Shown: positions 41,934-49,952 of the stretch, one piece after another | Layout of the letters: each line of letters opens with the position of its first letter | Position numbering within the stretch: position 1 is the stretch's first letter | Assembly: GCA_038728585.1 (NCBI GenBank) | Contig: JAVYTR010000003.1 | Span: 62,001-126,000 of the forward strand | DNA: 64,000 bases | Origin: Conexivisphaerales archaeon | GTDB taxonomy: Archaea; Thermoproteota; Nitrososphaeria; Conexivisphaerales; DTJL01 | Direction of reading: 5' to 3' | Translations under genes and position numbers: made by a program | The notes under the pieces: generated by a model | Database searches by the model: none | What the model saw: the letters and a program-made list of their open reading frames with translations, nothing else | Told to the model about the DNA's origin: nothing

Positions 41934-42359
41934 AGGTAAGATATTGAGCTGCCCTACCATCTGTGCATGTATAGTGCACCTGTAGTAATATGTGCCTGGC
42001 TGCAGGCTGCTTGTGTTAAGCTCAAAGTATCCTCCAGGCTCGATGAATGGGGAATTCCAGCCGTTTGAGGCCAGAGATGTAGATGTATGAGGAACACTGT
42101 CAAGGTTCACCCATTTTACTACGGCTCCTCTAACTACGTTCAAGGTTGCAGGAGAGAAGGACGAATTTTCCATATCGACTATGCATAGGGTGTAACATGT
42201 ACTCTGCGGTGGAGGAGAAGAGGCGCAGGGTATCAGAGGAGGACACGAGAAAGGATTCTTGCTCAGGTTCTTTGAGTAGATGGATGAATATATGACAGGG
42301 TAGAGAGTAAGCAAAAGCATCACAATCACTATGACGATGAAAAGGGTTCTTGTTCGCAA
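41916..42359 (-). CDS. Small membrane-anchored cupredoxin
   Basis: A 147-residue protein with one N-terminal helix (TLFIVIVIVMLLLTLYPVIY), a Cys/Pro-rich linker (FSCPPLIPCASSPPPQSTC) and a plastocyanin-like domain. Ligands: His in DSVPHTSTSL and YYYRCTIHAQMVGQLNI, C-x2-H-x2-M. It is shorter than the other two cupredoxins and may be a distinct donor. It converges with the CPSC protein gene (18-nt overlap). Confidence 0.88.
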   Translation of the reverse strand: MRTRTLFIVIVIVMLLLTLYPVIYSSIYSKNLSKNPFSCPPLIPCASSPPPQSTCYTLCIVDMENSSFSPATLNVVRGAVVKWVNLDSVPHTSTSLASNGWNSPFIEPGGYFELNTSSLQPGTYYYRCTIHAQMVGQLNILPSNSTG

Positions 42360-42579
42360 CCTTTGATGAGCGGAGCAGGTTGTTTTTAAGCTATGCTGTC
42401 ATGTATCATTTCAGGCTCTTGACTTATCCCTGCTATTGTAGCGGTCGACTGCGAACTATTATATCTTAAGCCATTCTACTTTTTGAGGTGGCTGCAACCG
42501 GAAGCTAATTTTGCTAAATCTCTGTTGTGCCTTCGATTCCCAATTTTTAAATAATCGATTTTCAGAAACTCCACAGTAA

Positions 42580-42810
42580 TTGTCACAGAAGCCAGCTCTT
42601 GAGAGCGATTTAAGGGAAGGAAAAGGAAGCGAAGGGTTTCCGTTCAGCTACTTTACACTACTGTTGAGCGTAATGATATTTGTAGCGGGGATTCTATGGT
42701 TGGCGTACAGCTATCTGCCACACGAATTCTACTTACCTATCGGTTTTTCAGTACTTTTGGTCGCAGCTGTGGTTGTCTATGTTACGATTTACAGGAAGAT
42801 ACGTCTTTAG
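42580..42810 (+). CDS. Small two-helix membrane protein (76 aa)
   Basis: Charged N-terminus, then two helices: YFTLLLSVMIFVAGILWLAY (25-44) and LPIGFSVLLVAAVVVYVTIY (51-70). The start is TTG 42580; TTTTTAAATAAT lies 25-36 nt before it, fitting a leaderless mRNA. It belongs by position to the oxidase/cupredoxin cluster, with no family recognised. Confidence 0.6.
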   Translation: MSQKPALESDLREGKGSEGFPFSYFTLLLSVMIFVAGILWLAYSYLPHEFYLPIGFSVLLVAAVVVYVTIYRKIRL

Positions 42811-42876
42811 AGTCTGAAGGTGGGGTAACCTTGCGCGCGATACACATATATATGGATAGAGATGATTAGGTGCTGC

Positions 42877-43056
42877 ATGTCTCCCGATAGTTTGGGCAAG
42901 GCTGCACTGATAGTTGCAGTAGCTCTTTTTGCTTTGATCCTGATAACAATCTTTTTGCCGTACGGATATAACCCGTATCCTGTTATAGCGGTAGGCATAA
43001 CATCCATAGTTGCTGTATTCATACTAGGATTGGGTCTGTTTTCGGCCAAAAGCTAG
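42877..43056 (+). CDS. Small two-helix membrane protein (59 aa)
   Basis: Two helices: LIVAVALFALILITIFLPYG and IAVGITSIVAVFILGLGLFS. The ATG at 42877 is chosen over 42862 because CACATATATATGG centres about 27 nt before it. It is similar in size to its neighbour at 42580 and to the small oxidase-operon genes, but has no recognised family. Confidence 0.55.
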   Translation: MSPDSLGKAALIVAVALFALILITIFLPYGYNPYPVIAVGITSIVAVFILGLGLFSAKS

Positions 43057-43147
43057 CTTGATTACCTGTCCTAGTAAGAGCCAAGTCAGGAAATCTATAT
43101 AGTTCTTGCCAAATCAATATATAATATATAAGTCTGACCTGAAGTTG

Positions 43148-44167
43148 ATGAAGAAAGCTGAAGGTACTGTAAGGAAGATTCAGTTTACTGGCAGGTCCTC
43201 TTTTTCCTTGAATCTTCCCAAATCATGGGTGGAAGAAGTTGGACTGAAACCTCAGGACTCCGTCGTTATAAGCGAGGAGGGTAATTCTTTGATAGTGACC
43301 CCTCTACGCTCAGCAGATGTCGGAGGTCACCAAGTCGACCTGCTTGTGGACTCTTCTAATGTTGATAGAGGGATAAGAAAGGTGATATCAGCCTACTTAG
43401 CTGGTTGTGAAATAATAAGGATAATCCCATCAGAAGGAAGACTTGGCCTTGAGTACAAGGACAGCCTGAAGGATGCGATAAGTAAGAGGACCATAGGCTT
43501 TGAAGTGACTGAAGACAGCCTTAAGGAGCTTACATTCCAAGCTCTAGTGGCAAGGCCGCAGGTTGACATCTTCTCGACTGTGAGAAGGATGTTCATAATC
43601 TCCTCGAATATGCTGAACGATGCAGTTGCTTCACTACTTCACAGCGACACAGAAGAAGCTGCATCGGTGGTCAAGGCAGACGACGATGTAGATAGGTTCA
43701 ATTTTTATGCAATCAGGGCATTGAACCAGGCAGTCGAAAACCCAACCTTGCTAAAGGACACTGGTCTAAAATACAGGTCTGAGGCTGTGACAGCGAAGAC
43801 TATACTCAAGAGTATCGAAAGAATTGCTGACCATGCAGTTGCAATAGCTTCGCTGGCAGGGAAGATACCTCAGCTCAGCTCAGAAGATTCAGAGTTTCTC
43901 AGGAGAGAGTCCACTCTTGTAAGCAAGGCATTCGAGGAATCCATCTCTTCATTTCTGAACCTTGACATGTACGCAGCGGAGACACTTCTGGATGAGAACA
44001 AGAGGTCTGACGAAGATAGGCTGACAGCAAAAATAAAGCTAGGTCCATCTGCAGGGCTTGTCCTTGAGCATTTGCACAGAGTTGCGGATTATTCTTCGGA
44101 TATCTGCGAAGCAGTCATAGATATAATTGTCGCGAGAGAGATGAAAAGAAAAGTCTCTCCAGGTTAG
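43148..44167 (+). CDS. PhoU-domain phosphate uptake regulator with N-terminal AbrB/SpoVT fold
   Basis: A 339-residue protein. Residues 5-45 form an AbrB-like swapped hairpin (RKIQFTGRSSFSLNLPKSWV, EEVGLKPQDSVVISEEGNSL), a DNA-binding fold. Two PhoU helical repeats follow, with acidic metal-site patterns (DDDVDRFNFYAIRALNQAVE; SIERIADHAVAIA and HRVADYSSDICEAV, each an E/H-R-I/V-A-D motif). This fusion is widespread in archaea and is thought to link phosphate status to transcription. The ATG at 43148 is chosen because TATATAATATATAAG lies about 20-33 nt before it; the earlier TTG at 43106 would put the TATA box inside the gene. No pst genes are nearby. Confidence 0.9.
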   Translation: MKKAEGTVRKIQFTGRSSFSLNLPKSWVEEVGLKPQDSVVISEEGNSLIVTPLRSADVGGHQVDLLVDSSNVDRGIRKVISAYLAGCEIIRIIPSEGRLGLEYKDSLKDAISKRTIGFEVTEDSLKELTFQALVARPQVDIFSTVRRMFIISSNMLNDAVASLLHSDTEEAASVVKADDDVDRFNFYAIRALNQAVENPTLLKDTGLKYRSEAVTAKTILKSIERIADHAVAIASLAGKIPQLSSEDSEFLRRESTLVSKAFEESISSFLNLDMYAAETLLDENKRSDEDRLTAKIKLGPSAGLVLEHLHRVADYSSDICEAVIDIIVAREMKRKVSPG

Positions 44168-44207
44168 CTGATCATTTGCATCCTTTCTATCTTATCATGC
44201 CGATGAG

Positions 44208-45371
44208 TCATTGCCTGACTACTTCTATCCCCTTTTCTTTGAGTCTGTTTAAGAAATCTTGAAAGAGTTCCCTGCTTACTGCTTCTTCTGGAGGTAGAAA
44301 TCCCTTTTCAGTGAGCTTTCTTTCGAGCAGGAATTGAACTACGATTGAGCACGGATAGCCTGTTGTACGAGCCATGGATGTTGTCTTGGTCACTTCGTCA
44401 TACCTATCTATCATCTCATATGAGGCTGAAGTTTTGTACGACTTGGCTGTGACTTTGAGCAGGGTCATATCTCTGTCATGCTCTGTCATCGATAGTTTCA
44501 ACATGAACAGCCTCTCGAGAAGTTTCCTTGGTGTTACGCTAATACCGTCGTCAATTGCCAACGTTTCCTCTGAAAGCAGACCTAGCTGAGCCAAAAGCCT
44601 GATCTTTGCAGAGTGGCCAGGCCATCTGACTGTCTTCTCTGTCATATTCATCGCTCTTGTTGTTAACGGCAGCGTCGACAGACCGTCTGTGACAAATGCT
44701 TCAAATTTATAGTTGGGGAGAGAACTGAAGCATACTTCTTCTACCTCTGAAAGCGCTGGCAGGAGAACTCTTTCTCCTTTCCTTACAACAAGAGCATCCC
44801 TGCTGTATTCCTCCAGAACACTCTCAGCCGAGAAGACAACATTATACTCAAGTGGAGGCTCGGGCCTCTGTGGTATACCACCTACGTATATAGTGAGCTC
44901 TTCTGCTTCTCCTCCAACCTCCTCTACTGCTCTCTTTGCAAGTATATTGGAAAGACCTGGGGCCAGCCCGCATGCAGGTATTATTGCAATACCTCTGCTC
45001 TTTGCCTGTTTGTTCAGCTGTTCGCTTTGCTCCTGCAGACTCCATGAATATATAAGGTCAACATAATCGACTTCGGCCTCAACCGCATTCTCTACACCGA
45101 ATCTTGCCACTGAATGAGGAAGTGCTCCCACCGCAGCATCAGACCTTCTGAGCAACCTCTGCAGAGCATCCTTCTCGTTTACTATGTCGATCACATGTGT
45201 TGAGATTTTTGAATGGTTATCGCGAAGTCTTTCCTTCGCTTTAGCGTGGAGTAACTGCAACCTTGGAGGGCTGTTGTCGACTACTGCAAGCTGGTCCACA
45301 TAAGTCTTGGAGGCAAGGTCCAGAGCAATCTCTGAACCCATCATGCCTGCCCCTAGGACAGTGACTATCAT
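44208..45371 (-). CDS. Saccharopine dehydrogenase-like oxidoreductase
   Basis: A 387-residue protein. The Rossmann motif VTVLGAGMMGSEIALDLA opens it, followed by VDNSPPRLQLL (second strand, Asp for NAD) and AVGALPHSVARFGVENAVEA. The dehydrogenase C-terminal domain has the ACGLAPGLSNILAKRAVE motif and a substrate region RTTGYPCSIVVQFLLERKL. The family includes saccharopine reductases and homospermidine/carboxynorspermidine synthases. Which reaction is used here cannot be read directly. It is a single gene between PhoU and PadR. Confidence 0.87.
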   Translation of the reverse strand: MIVTVLGAGMMGSEIALDLASKTYVDQLAVVDNSPPRLQLLHAKAKERLRDNHSKISTHVIDIVNEKDALQRLLRRSDAAVGALPHSVARFGVENAVEAEVDYVDLIYSWSLQEQSEQLNKQAKSRGIAIIPACGLAPGLSNILAKRAVEEVGGEAEELTIYVGGIPQRPEPPLEYNVVFSAESVLEEYSRDALVVRKGERVLLPALSEVEEVCFSSLPNYKFEAFVTDGLSTLPLTTRAMNMTEKTVRWPGHSAKIRLLAQLGLLSEETLAIDDGISVTPRKLLERLFMLKLSMTEHDRDMTLLKVTAKSYKTSASYEMIDRYDEVTKTTSMARTTGYPCSIVVQFLLERKLTEKGFLPPEEAVSRELFQDFLNRLKEKGIEVVRQ

Positions 45372-45416
45372 GCTCGGAGTTTGGTTTTGTTGTTATTTAT
45401 CCTGTTGGCGGAGAGA

Positions 45417-45860
45417 TCACTGAACCAGCTTGTTGAACCTGTCTGCTATCTGTTTCAGCTTCTCCATGTAAGGTTCGAGCTTCTTTGCATCCGTGGTCTT
45501 TAGGTCTTCAAAATATTGCAATTCTCCCGAAATTTCACTCAGCATCTCGTCTATGCTTGCAGCTCCAGCCTGCAGGTGATGCATCTTCGGGAATGGCCAT
45601 TCAAGCTCCTGTCTGCCTTTGTCTGTTATTTCATACCTTCCATCTTCTCTTTTCTTTACAAGGCCCTCACCAGCCATCTCTTCAAGTAGAGGGTAAACTG
45701 AACCAGGTGATGGCCTCCACCATCCCCAAGTGAATTTTTCTATTTCGTCCATTATTTCGGCCCCGTTTCTGGGTGAAGTGCTCAGTATTCTGAGGACAAG
45801 AGGTCTGAGGCCTCCTCTTCTAACCATTCTCCACGGCCTACCAAAGTATACGAAACCCAT
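45417..45860 (-). CDS. PadR family transcriptional repressor
   Basis: A 147-residue winged-helix regulator. RPLVLRILSTSPRNGAEIMD, then IEKFTWGWWRPSPGSVYPLL and EEMAGEGLVKKREDGRYEIT are the PadR hallmark (S-P-G-S-V-Y-P-x-L). The C-terminal helix (SGELQYFEDLKTTDAKKLEP) is the dimerisation arm. ATG 45860 is chosen since the longer frame would run through the operator. Inverted repeats between TATA and start suggest that it represses its own transcription; other targets are not visible. Confidence 0.9.
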   Translation of the reverse strand: MGFVYFGRPWRMVRRGGLRPLVLRILSTSPRNGAEIMDEIEKFTWGWWRPSPGSVYPLLEEMAGEGLVKKREDGRYEITDKGRQELEWPFPKMHHLQAGAASIDEMLSEISGELQYFEDLKTTDAKKLEPYMEKLKQIADRFNKLVQ

Positions 45861-45861
45861 A

Positions 45862-45900
45862 CCGATATCGCATAATCGATATCGGATAACCGATATATAA
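45862..45900 (-). promoter_or_regulatory. PadR promoter with overlapping inverted-repeat operators
   Basis: CCGATATCG (45862-45870) and CGATATCGG (45877-45885) form a perfect 9-bp inverted repeat with a 6-bp spacer. ATATCGG (45879-45885) pairs again with CCGATAT (45890-45896) across ATAA. Three half-sites overlap the TATA box (45893-45900, minus strand) and the expected transcription start about 10 nt before the ATG. Confidence 0.72.
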
Positions 45901-46127
45901 CCTTTGCCCGGAATATTGATAACGTCATGACCAAGACTAGCCTCAGGAATCTGCCAGAAAATCCCAGTAATTATGGCATGTTTTGAACAGGAAGGTCTAA
46001 TGCACAAAGGTTTAAAGAGTAATTCACAGTCTGAACACCGAAAGCACTTCAGTAAAGCGATAAATTCACCTAGTAAGAAGTCAGAGGTCAGAATTCAGGC
46101 AGCAACAACTGCTTGAAGTAATGAGGG

Positions 46128-46355
46128 CTAAGTCTGTTTTACATCAAGACTGGAAGCTGCTATGAGTATAACGAACAACCAGATCACAGAAAGGATAACT
46201 TCAGTGATCAGATTCAGGGATTGAGAAATGAGCACAAGAACCGTAAGAAGTATGGCAACAAGAATAGCTAATACAAGCCTTAGAATCTTGGCTGCTTTCA
46301 GAGACATTCCAAAAGCGCTTCCAATCTGGTCAGGCATACCGTATGATTCTAACAA
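46128..46355 (-). CDS. Small two-helix membrane protein (75 aa)
   Basis: Two hydrophobic stretches, ILRLVLAILVAILLTVLVLI and LITEVILSVIWLFVILIAAS, after a charged lead with PDQIGSAFGMSLKAAK. No family is recognised. It is divergent from the EamA gene, with 54 bp between the starts, so the two share a short promoter region. Confidence 0.5.
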   Translation of the reverse strand: MLESYGMPDQIGSAFGMSLKAAKILRLVLAILVAILLTVLVLISQSLNLITEVILSVIWLFVILIAASSLDVKQT

Positions 46356-46409
46356 CTACCATCTTGTGAAAAGAACACATATATAATCATCACTTCGAAG
46401 ACCGTTTCG

Positions 46410-47294
46410 GTGACACAGAGCGACAAGAATAAAGGCCATGTAGCCGGGATTGTCTTCGCCTTAGCTTCTGCGGTAACTTATGGCGCAGTTTCCACACTGG
46501 GAAAACTTGCCCTTTCGAATAGTTCACCAGTCTATATATCAGCTACAGCATACGTGATAGGGGCAGCAATTCTCTTTACTTTCAAACCTAAAGAGAGGCC
46601 ACAGCGCAGTCTCCTCTTGCTTATCCTTATCACAGGGATACTGGGTGCCGGAATAGCCCCCTACCTGTTCTTCAGAGGTCTTGACATGACTTCAGCAGCA
46701 GATGCAGCTCTTCTTTCTAACGGTGAAGCTCTGTTTACTACGGTTCTGGCCCTTCTGTTCTTCAAGGAAAGGCTCAACGGGCTTCAGGCCGTTGCAGCTG
46801 TAATAGTTTTCACTGGCCTGATAGCAGTTACAACCAACCTTGATGTCAGGGCAGTGCATTTTTTTGAGAGTATAGAGGGAAACATCACGGTACTTCTAGC
46901 AACGCTTGTCTGGGGCATAGATAACAACTTGAGCAGGATAGTGGGGCAGAGGATGAACCCTACTGTTTTCACAAGGTACAAGAACATAATCGGAAGTGCT
47001 TTTCTCTTGAGCATCCTCCTCGCATCTAACCAGAAGATTGTACCTTCTCAAGATTCAATCCTGTACATCATTCTGATAGGAGTATTTGCTGTGGGTCTCT
47101 CCACAGCCTTTCTGATGAACGCTTTGAGCAGGCTGGGTGCGATAAGGGCTGTAATGCTCTTTTCAACTGCGTCGATATTCGGTCTTCTTTTTGCGGTGAT
47201 AGTTCTGAAAGAAGAGGTCACCTATGTTCAAGCCGCAGGGGCAATCACTATGTTCACTGGCCTCTATCTCCTGAACAGAAGACATGCTGGCTGA
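46410..47294 (+). CDS. EamA/DMT-family transporter
   Basis: A 294-residue protein with ten hydrophobic helices arranged as two EamA repeats (GIVFALASAVTYGAVSTLGK and LATLVWGIDNNLSRIVGQRM begin them). FKERLNGLQAVAAVIVFTGL and VLKEEVTYVQAAGAITMFTG are the two family signature segments. Such proteins export amino acids, nucleobases or other metabolites. The GTG start at 46410 lies 26 nt from the centre of CATATATAATC, a leaderless promoter. Confidence 0.9.
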   Translation: MTQSDKNKGHVAGIVFALASAVTYGAVSTLGKLALSNSSPVYISATAYVIGAAILFTFKPKERPQRSLLLLILITGILGAGIAPYLFFRGLDMTSAADAALLSNGEALFTTVLALLFFKERLNGLQAVAAVIVFTGLIAVTTNLDVRAVHFFESIEGNITVLLATLVWGIDNNLSRIVGQRMNPTVFTRYKNIIGSAFLLSILLASNQKIVPSQDSILYIILIGVFAVGLSTAFLMNALSRLGAIRAVMLFSTASIFGLLFAVIVLKEEVTYVQAAGAITMFTGLYLLNRRHAG

Positions 47295-47312
47295 AACTAT
47301 AGAAAAAGAATC

Positions 47313-48233
47313 TTGTGGAAGCAAAGAGATAGGAATTGCTGGCTGAGGAAGGTTGATGAAAAACATAAATCGGATATATTGACCATGGTAAGGGAAGTGC
47401 AAGGATCGATAAGAACAGTCCTGAAAGAAGCGCTTTCCAAAGGAGAATTTAGCTGGCCGGCTGAAACATCCTTGCTTTCAGCTGGTTCCATGCTGAGTCG
47501 GGAAGAAACAGACCTGCTCAGGCTGACCAGAAAAGGTATACTGGCAGATGAAGCTTTAACAGGTTATTCTATACTGCAGTCCTTTTTGAGTTATTTCATT
47601 TATTCTAACCTCCAAGGACTCTACGACATGATGTTCGACGAATGCGGTAACGTAGCTATGACCCTAGAAACTGTGAGCGCAGAAGTAACTTTAGCCGAAT
47701 TATTGAACCTCATTACAAAAGTCAGATTCGGGCACGTTCTTGTAAGGCTGGACGGAACAAAGCATCATATAGGAATATACGATTTAATCGAGCTATATAG
47801 TAAAGAAAGAATAAGGACTGACCTGAGCTGTTCTGAAGTCGGTTCAAACATCATTTATCTGAAAGGTGATACCACTTTGCCAGAGCTTCTGTTTGAGATG
47901 ATGTCGAAAAAGGTCAGAAGGTTTTTCATAGAGAACACCAAAAGTTTTGTATCTGACAGGACTATAATAGCGTATTTGTTCAGCTCAGCTACAGTCAGCC
48001 TCCTGAGAAAGGAACCCGAGAAACTGATGAAAGTGACGGTCAGGGAAACAGGTGTGATAGATGCTTTGCCTGTTGATCCCTCCATGAAGGTGAGCGAGGC
48101 CGCGACTCTTTTGCTGAAGAAGAGGAGAGACTGTCTTGTCTATGATGAAAGAGTTATAACACCATGGGATTGTGCGATAAAACCCTTCCTCATGAAAAGG
48201 CTTGACATACAGAGCGGAGATAAAGATTTATAA
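47313..48233 (+). CDS. CBS-domain-containing protein with a divergent N-terminus
   Basis: A 306-residue protein. The central and C-terminal parts show weak CBS patterns: TLETVSAEVTLAELLNLITK with FGHVLVRLDGTKHHIGIYDL, LPELLFEMMSKKVRRFFIEN, and GVIDALPVDPSMKVSEAATL with LLKKRRDCLVYDERVITPWD. The N-terminal 90 residues are helical and unassigned. The true start is uncertain: TTG at 47313 or ATG at 47385. It is followed by the rhodanese gene 23 nt downstream, which has its own TATA box. Confidence 0.7.
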   Translation: MWKQRDRNCWLRKVDEKHKSDILTMVREVQGSIRTVLKEALSKGEFSWPAETSLLSAGSMLSREETDLLRLTRKGILADEALTGYSILQSFLSYFIYSNLQGLYDMMFDECGNVAMTLETVSAEVTLAELLNLITKVRFGHVLVRLDGTKHHIGIYDLIELYSKERIRTDLSCSEVGSNIIYLKGDTTLPELLFEMMSKKVRRFFIENTKSFVSDRTIIAYLFSSATVSLLRKEPEKLMKVTVRETGVIDALPVDPSMKVSEAATLLLKKRRDCLVYDERVITPWDCAIKPFLMKRLDIQSGDKDL

Positions 48234-48256
48234 CAGTGTTATACTATAAGTGATTT

Positions 48257-49117
48257 ATGAGTTCCGTGGGTAAAAACTACGCCAAACCTGATGTTCTTGT
48301 GGAAGTAGACTGGGTCGAAAGCCATCTCAACGACCCTGCTGTAAGGATAGCTGAAGTCGATTACGACCCGCAAGCAAACTACATGACTGGCCACATACCA
48401 GGCTCTGTTCTGATTGACTGGAGAAAGGATATGAACGACCCTGTTACAAGGGATATAGTCAGCAGAGAGCAGCTTGAGCAGGTACTGGGCAATATCGGCT
48501 TCAAGGATGACATGACTCTGATTCTTTATGGCGACTTCAACAACTGGTTTGCGGCTTTTGCCTTCTGGATAATGAAGTATTATGGACTGAGCAGCATTAA
48601 GCTGATGAACGGCGGAAGGAAGAAGTGGTTGATATCAGATAAACCGATAAGCAAAGAGATACCCAGCTATCCCAGAACAACGGTAAAGTTATCAGAACCC
48701 GACGAAACCATAAGAGTCTACAAGGATTATGTGAGAAGCATACTGAAGATGAAGGACAAAGTTCTGGTTGACGTAAGGAGCCCCAAGGAATACACAGGAG
48801 AGGTGCTTGCCCCACCAGAGTACCCAAACGAACATGCTCAGAGAGGAGGCCATATACCTGGTGCGATAAACATTCCATGGGCTCTAGCAGTGAACGACCA
48901 AGACGGAACCTTCAAGAGCAGAGAAGAACTTGAACAGCTTTACAGGTCAAAGGGTGTAACGCCTGACAAGGAAGTCATTACATACTGCAGGATAGGTGAA
49001 AGGTCATCCCACACCTGGTTTGTCCTTACATACCTGCTCGGTTATCCAAACGTAAAGAATTACGATGGCTCGTGGACGGAATGGGGGAACAGCGTCAGGT
49101 TCCCGATCGAAAAGTAG
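48257..49117 (+). CDS. Thiosulfate sulfurtransferase (tandem rhodanese)
   Basis: A 286-residue protein of two rhodanese domains. The first (residues 8-120, YMTGHIPGSVLIDWRKDMND) is inactive: its loop is LYGDFNNWFAAF with no Cys. The second has VLVDVRSPKEYTGE and the active loop ITYCRIGERSSHTWFVL with catalytic Cys (CRIGERS). It transfers sulfane sulfur from thiosulfate or 3-mercaptopyruvate to a thiol or sulfur carrier. TTTATAACA centres about 28 nt before the ATG. The convergent neighbour, 3 nt away, is a GcvH-TusA fusion, so the two may hand over sulfur. Confidence 0.92.
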   Translation: MSSVGKNYAKPDVLVEVDWVESHLNDPAVRIAEVDYDPQANYMTGHIPGSVLIDWRKDMNDPVTRDIVSREQLEQVLGNIGFKDDMTLILYGDFNNWFAAFAFWIMKYYGLSSIKLMNGGRKKWLISDKPISKEIPSYPRTTVKLSEPDETIRVYKDYVRSILKMKDKVLVDVRSPKEYTGEVLAPPEYPNEHAQRGGHIPGAINIPWALAVNDQDGTFKSREELEQLYRSKGVTPDKEVITYCRIGERSSHTWFVLTYLLGYPNVKNYDGSWTEWGNSVRFPIEK

Positions 49118-49120
49118 TTC

Positions 49121-49780
49121 TTATTCCTTCTTTTTAACTATGAAATGTCTCAGATTTCCTTCAGCTCTGGTTTCAATCAGTAAATTTCCTGTCTGGTCAG
49201 ACCATCTCACCATCTCTATCTCAGCCAAAGGGTCGTCTGTCACAACATGAACCACTATGCCTGGTCTTGATTTGCTGAGCAGGTCGTTCAGCCTGACCAG
49301 CGCAGCGGAGCATTCTACCCCAATCTCGTACAACTCTTCCTCTGGGAATTCCTTGAAGCAGTGTATCTTCATCGAGCTTATGATCTTTTCAAACTGGCCT
49401 GCAGCCTCGTTCGCCTTCTTTAGTAATCTGATTTCCTCGACTGCCGACGGCATAATTCTGACGAGCCATCCAGAATGGTATGGGTCCTTGTTCACCACAA
49501 AGGGGTCTGCTATAGCATGCTGGTTAACCTGTTGCACATATCCGCTTACAGGAGACCTCACCACGTCAAAATGTCTTGCCGATTCTACTGAGCCAAGAAT
49601 TCTGCCCTTCTGAACGAAATCCCCAGGTTTCGCTAGTCTGAGAGAACGCAGAGGCCCGGTAAGCCATACAACTATCGAATCAACACCTACCTCCACTTCT
49701 CTGTCAATGAGCCTGGCCCACACGTGGTTTTCAACGTCATAAAGCAGGTCATCCTCAAATGAGCAGCCTGAGACCTCCAT
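49121..49780 (-). CDS. GcvH-like / TusA-like fusion protein lacking the lipoyl lysine
   Basis: A 219-residue two-domain protein. Residues 12-110 match GcvH/LbpA: NHVWARLIDREVEVGVDS, KPGDFVQKGRILGSVESA and YHSGWLVRIMP. At the lipoylation site, where GcvH reads ESVK, this reads ESAR (Arg 69), so the lysine that would carry lipoate is absent. After a helical linker, residues 146-215 match TusA/SirA: YEIGVECSAALVRLNDLLSK, then GIVVHVVTDDPLAEIEMVRW and SDQTGNLLIETR. The TusA Cys (157) is kept but its CP motif is CS. LbpA and TusA proteins both occur in sulfur-oxidising sHdr systems. It faces the rhodanese gene, so a sulfur-carrier role is likely. Confidence 0.75.
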   Translation of the reverse strand: MEVSGCSFEDDLLYDVENHVWARLIDREVEVGVDSIVVWLTGPLRSLRLAKPGDFVQKGRILGSVESARHFDVVRSPVSGYVQQVNQHAIADPFVVNKDPYHSGWLVRIMPSAVEEIRLLKKANEAAGQFEKIISSMKIHCFKEFPEEELYEIGVECSAALVRLNDLLSKSRPGIVVHVVTDDPLAEIEMVRWSDQTGNLLIETRAEGNLRHFIVKKKE

Positions 49781-49952
49781 GGCACACTTGCGCAGAAAGC
49801 TTCATGATAATAATATTTTGCAGATTCATTAGGCGCCATCAGTAATACAATGGAGCTTGCTGAGAACCAATTTCTACTGAAGCTGGTTGGCTCCTGAAGG
49901 GCTAAGTTTGGGATAACCTTAAAACAAAGTAGCGTGCAGCTATAAAGTCAAG

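Noticed and set aside
43106-43147. Upstream TTG start for the PhoU protein
   Set aside because: It would place a strong TATA box inside the coding sequence.
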